Assembly (NCBI GenBank): GCA_963776565.1
Contig: CAVZNF010000015.1
Coordinates: 580,731-644,730 of the forward strand
Length of the DNA stretch: 64,000 bases
From: GMQP-bins7 sp963776565
GTDB taxonomy: Bacteria > Actinomycetota > Thermoleophilia > Gaiellales > Gaiellaceae
Direction: 5' to 3'
A program made the position numbers and the translations under genes. Shown here one piece after another: positions 1 through 9,432 of this stretch. The notes under the pieces were generated by a model that was not told the DNA's origin, did no database searches, and saw nothing but the letters and a program-made list of their open reading frames with translations. The first letter of the stretch is position 1; the number at the start of each line of letters is the position of its first letter.

Positions 1-807
1 ACTCCCGTCAAGCGCTACTCCAGCGGGATGTACGTGCGGCTCGCGTTCGCGGTTGCGGCGCATCTCGAGCCCGAGGTGCTCCTGGTCGACGAGGTCCTCG
101 CCGTCGGGGACGCCGAGTTCCAGAGACGCTGCCTCGGCCGCATGGAGGATCTCGGCCAGTCCGGTCGGACCGTCCTCTTCGTCTCACACCAGATGCAGGC
201 GATCGCGCAGCTCTGCGACCGCGCGTTATGGCTCGACGGCGGACAGGTCGCACTCGACGGCCCCAGCGGGGACGTCGTCGCGCAGTACCTGCAGTCGGGA
301 ATCGTCGGTGGGTCGAGTAGGGAGTGGGAAGACCTGGACATCGCGCCCGGGAACGATCTCGTGCGTATCCGCTCGGCTCGGGTCGTTCAGGACGGCTCCG
401 AGGCCGCTGCGGTGGACGTTCGCCGGCCTCTGGGAATCGAGATCGGCTTCAAGGTGCTCAGGCGCGGAGAGCCGGTGTTTCCGAAGATCAAGGTCGTCGA
501 TCAGCGCGGTGACGTGGCCTTCAACGCCATGGATACCCATCCGCGTTGGCTCGAGCCGACGCGTCCGGGTGACTACGTGGCGACCGCCATCGTTCCTGCG
601 AACTTTCTGAACGAGGGTCTGGTTTCGGTCCACGTCGCCGTGTGCTCGCTCGGCACGCACAGGCTCGAGCACCACTTCCAGGTCCATGACGCGGTGTCGT
701 TCCACGTGCAGGACCCGGGTGAGGGCGACTCGGCGCGTGGGATGTTCGCGGGGCAGTGGAAGGGCGTCGTCCGTCCGCTCCTCGACTGGACCTGCGTCAG
801 CTCCTGA
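1..807 (+). CDS. wzt: Polysaccharide ABC exporter ATPase (Wzt-like), 5' end cut by window
   Basis: The frame is open from base 1, so the N-terminal part with Walker A lies outside the window. Visible are the ABC signature YSSGMYVRLAFA (residues 6-17 of the fragment), Walker B VLLVDEVLAVGD (about 26-37) and the H-loop FVSHQ (about 60-64). After residue 110 comes a beta-rich C-terminal domain of the kind that in Wzt proteins binds the finished glycan. The role would be ATP-driven export of a lipid-linked polysaccharide together with a Wzm permease, which must lie to the left. A second, complete Wzt at 57650 has a different C-terminal domain, suggesting a different glycan. The stop TGA is at 805-807. 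Confidence 0.9.
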   Translation, partial: TPVKRYSSGMYVRLAFAVAAHLEPEVLLVDEVLAVGDAEFQRRCLGRMEDLGQSGRTVLFVSHQMQAIAQLCDRALWLDGGQVALDGPSGDVVAQYLQSGIVGGSSREWEDLDIAPGNDLVRIRSARVVQDGSEAAAVDVRRPLGIEIGFKVLRRGEPVFPKIKVVDQRGDVAFNAMDTHPRWLEPTRPGDYVATAIVPANFLNEGLVSVHVAVCSLGTHRLEHHFQVHDAVSFHVQDPGEGDSARGMFAGQWKGVVRPLLDWTCVSS

Positions 808-823
808 CGCCGCTGCGTCGAAC

Positions 824-1927
824 GTGAGACTCGCTTTCGTCCACTTTCCCGGACGCCTCGCACGTCTCGCGCGGCTGCGTGCTGGTGATGAGGTACCGAC
901 CGAGTTCCTGTTCGGCGCGGTCGAGCTCGAACGCAGCGGTCACGACGTCGCGCACTACGAGGTCGACCCCTCCGCGCGGACGTCGCGCGTCGCACGTCGT
1001 GCGATCGACGACCTTGCGGCGCGGGGCGTTATCCCACCGCACCTGTCGGCGGCCGCGCTCGGAGGGACGCGACGTCTGCGGAGCGACCTCGCGCGCGCCG
1101 ACGTCGTCGTCGCGACGACGACCGGTACGGCCATGGCGCTCGCAGCGTGGCGCGGAGCACGACTCGTCCGCGTCCCTCTCGTGGGGATCGTGGCAGGGCT
1201 CGTCAACGACCCATGGCGCTCGTCGCGTCGCGTGACCACGCGCGGGTCGTTGCGCCGGATGCACGCAATGCTCTACGGACCGGGCGAGCTCGAGCAGCTC
1301 CTTGCTCGAGCTCCGGACCTCGCCGAACGTGTTCACGTGAACACGTTCGGCGTCGACACGTCGTTCTGGGCGCCGGAAGAGGTTGGCACCGCGGACGAGG
1401 TCGTGGCGATCGGAAACGACGGCCACCGTGACTGGGCGACATTGGTCCGTGCCGCTTCGTCGATCCCGGCCACGGTCCGGATACTCACGTCGCATCCACA
1501 ACCGGCGGATCTCCCGGCGAACGTGACATGGGAGCGTGCCAGCTGGCACGACCAGATCCTCAGCGACCCAGAGGTTCGCGACATCTACCGGCGAGCAGCG
1601 GTTGTCGTCGTCCCGGTTCGCGACGTCGTCCAGCCCTCGGGGCAGAGCGTCACGCTCCAGGCGATGGCGTGCGCACGACCCGTCGTCCTGTCTCGGACCC
1701 GCGGCCTCTGGTCGCAGAGCGTGCTTCGTGACGGGGAGACTGTGAGCCTCGTGCCTCCGGGCGATGCCGCCGCGCTTGCAGACGCCGTCGCTCGTATCCT
1801 CGCCGATCCGAGCGTTGCCCGCCGACTCGGAACCGCTGCTCGCTATGAAGTCGAGCAGGCCGCGCAGATCGACGGGTTCGCCGAACGGCTCCTCGCAATC
1901 TGCAGTCGCGCGATCGAGGCTCCGTGA
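824..1927 (+). CDS. Glycosyltransferase, GT-B fold (family 4-like)
   Basis: I place the start at GTG 824 because the protein then opens with VRLAFVHFPGRLARL, a usual first strand of a GT-B enzyme. The longer frame upstream overlaps the ABC gene. It encodes 367 residues. A typical middle motif is RVHVNTFGVDTSFW (about 168-181), and the donor-binding half includes VVVVPVRDVVQPSGQSVTLQ followed by AMACARPVVLS. The usual Glu of the E-x7-E motif is replaced (QPSGQSVTLQ), so the donor site is atypical for GT4. It probably adds one sugar to the exported glycan. The codons at 1321-1352 form a perfect 32-bp palindrome. The frame is intact. Confidence 0.8.
   Translation: MRLAFVHFPGRLARLARLRAGDEVPTEFLFGAVELERSGHDVAHYEVDPSARTSRVARRAIDDLAARGVIPPHLSAAALGGTRRLRSDLARADVVVATTTGTAMALAAWRGARLVRVPLVGIVAGLVNDPWRSSRRVTTRGSLRRMHAMLYGPGELEQLLARAPDLAERVHVNTFGVDTSFWAPEEVGTADEVVAIGNDGHRDWATLVRAASSIPATVRILTSHPQPADLPANVTWERASWHDQILSDPEVRDIYRRAAVVVVPVRDVVQPSGQSVTLQAMACARPVVLSRTRGLWSQSVLRDGETVSLVPPGDAAALADAVARILADPSVARRLGTAARYEVEQAAQIDGFAERLLAICSRAIEAP
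1321..1352. repeat. Perfect 32-bp palindrome inside a glycosyltransferase gene
   Basis: Arm CGCCGAACGTGTTCAC is followed directly by its exact reverse complement with no loop. It lies wholly within codons for AERVHVNTFGV of the GT at 824. The flanking bases (T and T) no longer pair, so the palindrome ends sharply. Confidence 0.95.
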
Positions 1928-1950
1928 CGCCGATGCCCGTCGGGCTGTTC

Positions 1951-1956
1951 TAGCGT
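1951..1956 (+). promoter_or_regulatory. -10 hexamer TAGCGT, leaderless type
   Basis: TAGCGT stands 7 nt before the GTG at 1964 with no Shine-Dalgarno sequence between. It matches the TANNNT plus 5-9 nt pattern seen before many operon starts in this window. Confidence 0.55.
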
Positions 1957-1963
1957 TCGGTCC

Positions 1964-2981
1964 GTGGACGATCGCAGCACACGGCGCACGGGGCTCTCCG
2001 CAGCTCGTGCCGGCGTTCGACGGGCACTCGAGATCGGACGAACGCAGGTCGACTGGCTGGCATCGCGACGAGGACGCGCCGATCTCGCGATCTTCCACGA
2101 GTTCGTCGTCGGCCCGTGGGGCGGCGGCAACCAGTTCCTGCGCGCGCTGGTGGGCGAGCTCGAGCGTCGTGGGCTCGTCGTCGAGGTCAATCGCGTGTCT
2201 CGCGGTACGAAGGCGTGTCTCGTCAACTCGTTCAACTTCGACAACGCACGCCTTCGTCGCTTCGTGCGCGACGACGTTCGGGTTGTCCATCGCGTCGACG
2301 GGCCGATCGGTCGTTACCGCGGGTTCGACGACGGCACCGACGCGCGCATAGCCGAGATCAATCGGAACCTCGCAGACGCGACGATCGTCCAATCGCGTTA
2401 TAGCCTCGACGCTCACCGAGAGCTGGGCATCGACCTCGTCGCTCCGACGCTGGTGCCCAACGCGGTCGATCCGGCGATCTTCCATCCTCCGGAACCTGCG
2501 CGCGAGCCCATCTCCGGGCGTCGCGTTCGCGTCATCGCGACGAGCTGGTCGGACAACGAGAACAAGGGATTCGACGTGCTCTCGTGGCTCGACGCGAATC
2601 TCGATCGCGATCGCTTCGAGCTGACGTTCGTCGGTCGGACGCCCACTCGCTTCGAGAACGTGCGCGCGCTCGGTGCGCTCCCGCTCGACCAGCTCGCGGC
2701 GGAGCTCCGACGAAGTGACATCTACCTCGCGGCGAGCCGGAACGATCCGTGCTCGAACGCGCTCCTCGAGGCGCTCGCGTGCGGGCTCCCTGCGGTCTTT
2801 CGCGCGAGTGGCGGTCATCCGGAGCTCGTGGGCGACGGCGGAGTCGCCTTTCACGATCCCGATGAGCTTCCCGCAGCGCTCGACACGCTCGTGGCGGAGC
2901 TCGACGAGCAGGCGGTCGGCGATCCGCATCACGCCACTGCGAGACGTTGCCGACAGCTACCTCGGCGTGCTCGACGGATGA
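1964..2981 (+). CDS. Glycosyltransferase, GT4-like (one frameshift)
   Basis: It starts at GTG 1964. The N-terminal half has HEFVVGPWGGGNQFLRAL, a glycine-rich acceptor-side motif, and RVVHRVDGPIGRYRG. The C-terminal half has VPNAVDPAIFHP and the donor motif DPCSNALLEALACGLPAV (Asp replaces the first Glu of E-x7-E). The reading frame shifts between about 2915 and 2940: the natural end LRDVADSYLGVLDG continues in the neighbouring frame to TGA 2979-2981. The next gene's ATG (2978) overlaps this stop, which supports the corrected end. About 338 residues. Probable cytoplasmic enzyme of glycan assembly; the sugar is unknown. Confidence 0.75.
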
Positions 2982-4090
2982 GCGTGCGTGCGCGTCTGGC
3001 CCGCCCCGTTCGCGTCGTCGAGGGTGGCGTGGCACGCGCGCGGATGCGCGGCTGGCCCGACCACTCGCGGCTCTTCGCCGTCGGTGAGCGGTCGGGGTGG
3101 TCGGTCGACGAGGACGCCGCCCACCTCGAGGCGACGGCGCGCAGACTTGGCCACGACGGTCGCGCCGACGAGCTGGGCTCGGGCCGGACGTCGACAGTCG
3201 GTGTTCCTCACGAGTCACTTCGAAGCGCTCAGGCCGGCATGGGTCGAGTCGACGCACAGGCTCGCCACCGCCTACTTGCACGGTCGACCGGGAACACCGG
3301 GCTATCCGGAGTTCGACCGAGCCTACGAAGCTCTCCGCGCGGCACCGGCACGGTTCGCGCGTATCCAGGTGACACACGCCGAGATGCGCGACCTAGTACT
3401 CGGTGCCGGGGTCGATGCGAGCACCGTGCACGTGATCCCGATCGGGATCGACATCGAGCACTTCCCGACGGTCGATGCCGAGAGCCGTTCGTCCGCGCGT
3501 GGCGCGCTCGGGATCCCCGACGGCGCGTTCGTCGTCGGCTCGTTCCAGAAGGACGGCGTCGGCTGGGCCGAGGGCCTCGAGCCAAAGCTCGTCAAGGGCC
3601 CGGACGTGCTCATCGGGGCGCTCGACCGAGCCCGTGTGAGCATCCCCGAGCTCCACGTCCTGCTCACAGGGCCGGCGCGCGGGTACGTCCGCGGTGAGCT
3701 CGAGCGCGTCGGCATCCCGTATCGCCACGTGCGACCGAAGGACCGAGCGGAGCTCGCGCATGCGTATCACGCGCTCGACGCCTACGTCGTCGCGTCGCGC
3801 CAGGAGGGGGGACCGAAGGGCGTGCTCGAGTCTCTGGCCACCGGGATTCCCCTGCTCTCGACCCGGGTCGGCCAGGCTCCGGACATCGTCGAGGACGGGC
3901 GCACGGGCCTTCTCGTCGAGGTGGGCGATGTTGACGCGATCGCGGCCGCGCTCATCCGCCTTCGCGACGATCTCCGCTGGCGGGAGTCTTGACCGCGGCG
4001 GGACGTGAAACGGCGGAGCGATTCGCGTACGAGCGCCTCGATCCCTTGTGGGCGAGGCTCCTCGAGGGCTTCGTCGGCGCCGATGCGTGA
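2978..4090 (+). CDS. Glycosyltransferase, GT4-like (two frameshifts)
   Basis: The start ATG 2978 overlaps the previous stop (ATGA). The protein would be about 370 residues: MSVRARLARPVRVVEGG, then after a shift near 3163 (an extra G in GACGGTCGCG) SVFLTSHFEALRPAW. The donor half has VHVIPIGIDIEHFP, PKLVKGPDVLIGAL and ASRQEGGPKGVLESLATGIP, a GT4 E-x7-E motif (EGGPKGVLE). A second shift near 3989 (a missing base in GAGTCTTGACC) restores the tail AAGRETAERFAYERLDPLW to TGA 4088-4090. Both breaks sit in short runs and look like sequence errors. The function is inferred from the fold only. Confidence 0.72.
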
Positions 4091-5155
4091 CGGTCGCTCG
4101 GATCGCGCGCTACACCCGTGCGGGCGCGCGCTGGGCGCGACTTCTCGCGAGCGGCACGCCGGAGCCCGGTCCTCGCGTGTTCTACGGGCACGATCAGGTC
4201 CCCGCTCCTGGCGCAGCGGTTTCCGGCGGATCGGCGAAGATCCAGCGACTCGCCGCGCGGTTCCCGAACTGTCCGACCGACTTCTCGGTGCTCTACCTCG
4301 GCTCGAACTGGTTGCCCCGCGATCTGCGCCAACTCCTCTGGCTCGCGCGTCGCCGGCGAATCCCGCTGGTCGTCAACCAGGACGGAGTCGGCTATCCGGG
4401 ATGGGCAGGCGCCGAGACGGAGACGGTCAATCGTCCGCTGCGCGAGCTGCTGGCCCGGGCCGAGCACGTCCTCTACCAGAGCGACTTCTGCAAGCGCTCG
4501 GCAGACCGGTGGGTCGGAGCGCCGTCCGGGGCGTGGGAGGTCCTGCACAACGCGGTGGATGTCGGTCACTTCCAGCCGGCCGAACGTCCACCCGCCGGCG
4601 GCCCGGTGCTTCTCCTCGGCGGCGACCAGTCCCAGCCCTACCGGCTCGAGCTCGGGCTTCGCACACTTGCCGCGGTGATCGACTCGTACCCCGACGCGCA
4701 ACTCCTCGTCACGGGCCGTCTCTCAGCGCCGATCGAGCAGCACGTCGATCGTCTGGGACTTCGTGGACACGTCCACGTGCTCGGCCGCTACACCCAGACG
4801 CAGGCGCCGGCGTTGTTCCGGCGTGCCCACCTCCTGCTGCACACGAAGGTGAACGACCCGTGCCCGAGCGTCGTGCTCGAGGCGATGGCATGCGGCCTGC
4901 CCGTGGTGTATCCGAAGAGCGGCGGCGTGCCGGAGCTCGTCGGTGAGTCCGCGGGAGTCGGTGTTCCTCACCCCGACGGCTTCGAGCGGGACGAGCCGCC
5001 CTCACCCGAGGCTCTCGCCGCAGCGACGGCGCACGGTGCTGGCCCAGCTACCCGCGTACAGCGCGGCGGCACGTGAGCGCGTTGTCGAGCGCTTCGCGCT
5101 CGAGCCGTGGCTCGAGCGTCATGCCGAGCTCTTCGAGCGGTTGGCGAAGCGGTAG
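4087..5155 (+). CDS. Glycosyltransferase, GT4-like (one frameshift)
   Basis: GTG 4087 overlaps the previous stop (GTGA) and gives VTVARIARYTRAGARW. Recognisable parts are NQDGVGYPGWAG in the first half, EVLHNAVDVGHFQP at the hinge, then VNDPCPSVVLEAMACGLPVV (donor site with D in place of the first Glu) and YPKSGGVPELVGE. The frame is lost near 5025. In the other frame the expected tail QLPAYSAAARERVVERFAL runs to TAG 5153-5155. About 356 residues. The 3' end overlaps the convergent GT2 gene by 37 bp. It is the last gene of the left-hand plus-strand run. Confidence 0.72.
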
Positions 5156-5973
5156 CCGCTCAAACGTCCTCGCACGCTTGCGACGTAGTAGCGAGCCCGC
5201 GCAGGATCTCGTCGCGCGACGGCGAGGAGCGCGCCGCCGGCAGGTCGAACGAGCATTCGGGCGACGACACGGCGCGAGTAGTGGTGCTTGCGGAGCAGGT
5301 AGCCGACGCTCGCGCCGTCTCGAGTATCCGACGCGAGCGTCGTCGGCCGAGACGTCGTGCTCGATCACGATGCTTGGGTCGTAGCGAATCCGCGCTCCCG
5401 CTCGGAGCGCACGGATGAGGTAGTCGGTCTCCTCGCCCGAGCTCCAGGGCTCCGACGACCCGAGGCCCATCCTCTCGTCGAACTCGCCGATGCGTCCGAC
5501 CAGCTCACTGCGGAGGAAGATCGAGGCCGCATTCGCCCGGTTCCAGTGATTGTCCTCGGTGAGCAAAGCCGGATCGTGTTTCCACGATGCCGAGGTCGCT
5601 CCCGCCGAATCCTCCGTTCGCCCGGTCAGGCCGTCGAGCCCGGGATCGTCGACGAAGCTCGCGGCAACGCGCCCCAAGATCCCAGGCGGATAGATGCAAT
5701 CGTCGTCGGGGAACGCGACGAGATCTGCCTCGACCTCGCGGAGCCCGACGTTGCGTGCACGCGAGAGCCCGAGCGCTGAGCGCCGGTGGACGAACTGGGA
5801 GCCGTCGTCCCGCGAGCACCTCCGCGACGCGCTCGTCGTCGTTCTGGTCGACGACGATCACGCGCACGTCGCGGATAGCTCTGCGCCTCGAGCGATTCGA
5901 GGAAGTCTCCGAGCTCGCGGCTCCGACCGACCGTCGCCACGACGAGGTCGAACGACGGAGACGCCTGAGACAC
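5119..5973 (-). CDS. Glycosyltransferase family 2 (at least three frameshifts)
   Basis: GTG at 5973 gives SQASPSFDLVVATVGRSREL, a GT2 first strand. Further pieces lie in different frames: DVRVIVVDQNDDERVAEVLA, then a segment with VAFPDDDCIYPPGILGRV (a DDD metal site), then ANAASIFLRSELVGRIGEFD and SSGEETDYLIRALRAG (the ED-type acceptor motif), and finally SVGYLLRKHHYSRRVVARM. Breaks lie near 5885, 5805 and 5320. In the last frame the stop TGA is at 5119-5121, inside the 3' end of the convergent gene. About 284 residues once repaired. Soluble enzyme, presumably acting on the glycan repeat. Confidence 0.65.
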
Positions 5974-5979
5974 GGGCCG

Positions 5980-5986
5980 TAGGCTA
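5980..5986. promoter_or_regulatory. Overlapping divergent -10 hexamers
   Basis: On the minus strand TAGCCT (5981-5986) stands 7 nt before the GTG at 5973. On the plus strand TAGGCT (5980-5985) stands 11 nt before ATG 5997. The minus-strand site fits the window-wide leaderless pattern well; the plus-strand spacing is longer than usual. Confidence 0.45.
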
Positions 5987-5996
5987 CGGGACGTCC

Positions 5997-7000
5997 ATGG
6001 CGGACCGTTCCGCTCGTCACTGTGCTCGTGGCCGTTCGCGACGGCGAGGCGCTACCTTCGGACCGCCCTCGCGAGCATCCTCGGCCAGACCGTCTCCGAT
6101 CTGGAGCTCGTGGTCGTCGACGACGCGTCGACCGACGCCACGCCGGAGCTCCTCGAAGCAGTAGCCGACGCGCGCCTGCGAGTGATCAGGAACGAGGAGC
6201 AACTGGGCCTGGCCGGATCGCTGAATCGCGGCCTCGACGAAACCCGAGGCACCTACGTCGCCAGACTCGACGCCGACGACGTGGCGATGCCGCGGCGGCT
6301 GGAGCGACAGCTCGCACGCATCCGCATGTCTCCACGTGTGGGCGTGGTGGGCTCGGCCGTCCTCGAGCTCGACGCGTCGGGACGCGTCGGCCGTCTGCAT
6401 GCGATGCCCGCTGGTGCCGGCTGCGGTTCGCTGGGCGGCGCTCTTTAGCTCGCCCTTCTTCCACCCGACCGTGCTCGTGGAACGCGAGGTGCTCGACCGC
6501 AACGCGCTTCGTTACGACGCGAGCTTCGAGGAGAGCGAGGACTACGAGCTCTGGTCGCGCGTCCTCGACGTATCGGAAGGGGACAACCTCCCGGATCCGC
6601 TCGTTCTCTATCGCGTTCATTCGCACCAGGCGTCCCAGCGTCGGCGGGAGCTCCAGCGGGCGTACCAGCTGCGCGTCGCGCGGCCGGCGAATCGCGGCGC
6701 TCGCGCCCACGCTCTCGGAGGCCGAGGTGGAGCTCGCGTGGCAGGTCGGCAGCGGCGAGCCGATGGAGGCTGCTCTCGTGGAAGCTGGCGTCGACGCCTA
6801 CCTCGAGCTCGTCACCGCGTTCGAGTCACCGCTGGGGCCAGGTGGACGCGCAGCGTGCTGCCCGCGACGTGATGCGCGCTGCGAGCGACGCATCGCCTGC
6901 AGCACGCGCGCGCGCATCGTCGGGCACGCGCTGAGACTCGATCCGGGCCTCCCACTCCACATTGCGTCGCGTCGTCGTGAGCGCCGGCGCGCCATGCCTG
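5997..7000 (+). CDS. Glycosyltransferase family 2 (several frameshifts, ends approximate)
   Basis: Pieces of one GT2 enzyme follow in order across frames: VPLVTVLVAVRDGEA, LRTALASILGQTVSDLELVV, DDASTDATPELL, VARLDADDVAMPRRLERQLA (the DADD metal motif), FFHPTVLVEREVLDR, FEESEDYELWSRVL (acceptor ED motif), LVLYRVHSHQAS, then LSEAEVELAWQVGSGEPMEA. Breaks lie near 6005, 6048, 6421, 6680 and 6840. The ATG at 5997 is the only start near the first strand. The 3' end near 7000 is a best guess, because the last recognisable stretch (ALRLDPGLPLHIASRRR) runs into the next gene without a clear stop. The family is sure; the exact limits are not. Confidence 0.6.
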
Positions 7001-7048
7001 CCCGACGTGAGGGCGAGGGCTGGCTGCATCGCCTCGCTCGACGGCAGG

Positions 7049-8212
7049 GTGCTCCGAGACCGATCAGCGTTGCGGCAGTCGTTCCCGGAGCCGACGCCAT
7101 ATCGGGCGCCGCTCCTCGATCGTGTCGCGGCTCACCCGGAGGTCGACCTGACCGTGGTGTACGCGGCCGAGACCGTCGCCGGTCGAACATGGCGCGTCGA
7201 GCCGACGCATCGCGCCGTCTATCTGCGCGGGTCTGCGGCTTCCGGGAGCGCAGCGGATCCTCCACCACGACTACCCGGTGACGCCCGGCGTCGTCGGCGC
7301 GCTGAGGCGCTCGGCCCGCGGTCGTGGTCGTCTCCGGGTGGAGCACGTTCGCCGCACAGGCCGCGATCGCCTGGTGCGGGCTGAAGGACGTGCCCGTACG
7401 TGCTCGTCGTCGAGAGCCACGACGATGGGCCACGCTCGGGATGGCGGCGAACGGTCAAGGGCACCGTCGTCCCGCCCGTCGTCCAACGGGCCGCGGGGAT
7501 TCTCGTGACGGGCACGCTTGCCCGCACTCGATGATCGCTCGCGGCGCAGCATCCGGAACGCGTCCATCTCTTCGCGAACACCGTCGACATCGACGACTTC
7601 GGTGCGCAGTGCCGACGGGCTCGCTGTGCAGAGGGCGCAGCTTCGCGACAGCCTCGGTGCGGAGCCGGAGGACGTCGTGGTGCTGTGCGTCGCCCGACTC
7701 GGGCCGGAGAAGGGAATCGACGTGCCCTCGTGCAGGCGGTCGCCGCTGCGAGCGACCCGAACCTCCTCCTCGTCGTGGCGGGCGACGGGCCGGAACGGCG
7801 GCACTCGAGCGGCACGCCGCCGAGTGTCGGCGCTCGACTGGTGCTCGTCGGCGACGTCGACTGGGGTCGGAGTGGTCGAGCTGTACGTGGCCGCGGACGT
7901 GTTCGCGCTGCTGTCGGAGCGCGAGACGTGGGCCGTCGTGGTGAACGAAGCGGCGGCGTGCGGTCTCCCGCTCGTTCTCTCCGACCGAGTCGGCGCGGCG
8001 CACGACCTTCTCCGCGACGGTGAGAACGGCGCGCTGATCCCGAGTGGCGACGTCGATGCGGCGGCTGTCGCCCTTCGCGCGCTGGCCGCGGATCCTGAGC
8101 GCCGCCGCAGCTTATGGAGCGCCGCTCACGCGCGCTTGCGCAGCGACTGGGGATATGGACCGAGCGTCGACGGGTTCCTCGACGCCGTGCGAGAAGCGGC
8201 GTCTCGATCTAG
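7049..8212 (+). CDS. Glycosyltransferase, GT4-like (badly frameshifted)
   Basis: Across three frames one reads SFPEPTPYRAPLLDRVAAHP, VDLTVVYAAETV, VVVSGWSTFAAQAAIAWCGL, YVLVVESHDDGPRSGW, HPERVHLFANTVDIDDFG, VVLCVARLGPEKGIDV, LLLVVAGDGPERR and LSERETWAVVVNEAAACGLP (E-x7-E), the normal order of a GT4 enzyme of about 385 residues. At least six single-base shifts break it between 7200 and 7880. GTG 7049 is a possible start. In the last open frame there is no stop before the next gene; TAG 8210-8212 in another frame is the likely true end. This is the most damaged gene in the window. Confidence 0.55.
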
Positions 8213-8215
8213 CCT
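8210..8215 (+). promoter_or_regulatory. -10 hexamer TAGCCT, leaderless type
   Basis: TAGCCT stands 7 nt before GTG 8223. It supports a separate start for the gene at 8223, although the raw frame reads through from the upstream gene. Confidence 0.5.
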
Positions 8216-8222
8216 GAATCCC

Positions 8223-9432
8223 GTGTCCCGACAGCGAATTCTCGTCCTGAACCAGTACTACTGGCCGGGCGTCGAGGCGACCGCCCATCTCCTGACCGAG
8301 CTGTGCGAGGCGCTCGCGGTCGAGTACGACGTCGAGGTCGTGACCGGCGTGCTCCGCGACCACGAGGACGATCCGCGGCAGCTCGAGCACAACGGCGTTC
8401 GCATCACCCGAGTGGCGTCGACCTCGTACGAGCGGTCGGAGCTCGGACGAAGGGCCGTGAACTACGTCTCCTACCTGGGCTCGGCTCTCCGGCATGCGCT
8501 GAGCGGGCCGGCGCCCGACCTCGTGCTGTGCATGACCGACCCGCCGATCATCGGCGATCTCGGTGTGCTCGTCGGGAAGCGCGTCGGCGCTCCCGTGCTC
8601 GTCATCAGCCAGGACGTGTTCCCTGAGATCGCGACGGAGCTCGACCGGCTCCACAACCCGGCCGTCATCGGCGTCTTGCGAGGCCTCGTCGGCGCCTACC
8701 TGCGGCGCGCCGACCGGATCGTTGCGATCGGCGAGACGATGCGCGAGCGACTCGAGGCCAAGGGCGCTCCGCCCGATCGGCTCCGTGTGATCCCGAACTG
8801 GGTGGACACGCGCGCGATAACGCCGCAGCCGCGGGACAACGAGTGGGCGCGGAAGCACGACCTCGTCGGCCGGTTCGTCGTCATGCACTCGGGCAACGTC
8901 GGGCACGCGCAGGATCTCGACAGCCTCGTGCGCGCGGCGACGTTCCTTCGCGACCGAGCAGACGTGCGGATCGTCGTCGCGGGGTTCGGTGCACGGCATG
9001 GTGAGATGGTCGCGCTCGCGGAGCGCCTCGAGGTCACCGAGACCGTTCGCTTTCTCCCGTACCAGAAGCGAGCGCGGCTTGCCCCTCTCGCTGTCGAGCG
9101 CGGACGTGCACGTCGTCGGTCTCGCGAAGGGGCTCGCCGGGTACGTCGTGCCGAGCCGGCTCTACGGGATCCTCTCGGCCGGCCGTCCGGTCATCGTCGC
9201 GGCAGAGGACACGAGCGAGACCGCCCGGCTCGTTCGCGAGATCGGGTGCGGCATCGTCATCCCGCCCGCCCGCCCGGATCTCGTCGCGCGTGCGGTCCGC
9301 GACGCCGCGGAGGGTGTCTTCGACCTCGAGGAGATGGGACGGCGCGGCCGCGCGTACGTGGAAGAGGAGGCGGATCGTGTGGTGGCGATGGAGCGGTATC
9401 GCGCGCTCGTCCGGGAGATGCTCGCCGCGTGA
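8223..9432 (+). CDS. Glycosyltransferase, GT4, WbuB-like (one frameshift)
   Basis: GTG 8223 gives VSRQRILVLNQYYWPGVEAT, the hallmark opening of the WbuB-like GT4 group. Other group features are DLVLCMTDPPIIGDLG, VISQDVFPEIATELDRL and VIPNWVDTRAITP. The frame shifts near 9075-9090; the second half continues as SSADVHVVGLAKGLAGYVVP, SRLYGILSAGRPVI and GCGIVIPPARPDLVARAV to TGA 9430-9432. About 403 residues. WbuB-like enzymes usually add an amino sugar (FucNAc) to lipid-linked glycans; whether that sugar is used here cannot be read from the sequence. The stop overlaps the next GTG. Confidence 0.8.

Noticed and set aside
797..2932. Long antisense frame of about 711 codons
   Set aside because: It is opposite two good glycosyltransferase genes and its residues are mostly Arg/Asp/Glu/Val. 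It is a by-product of high GC codon use; the part that looks familiar (VHVNTF) comes from the palindrome.
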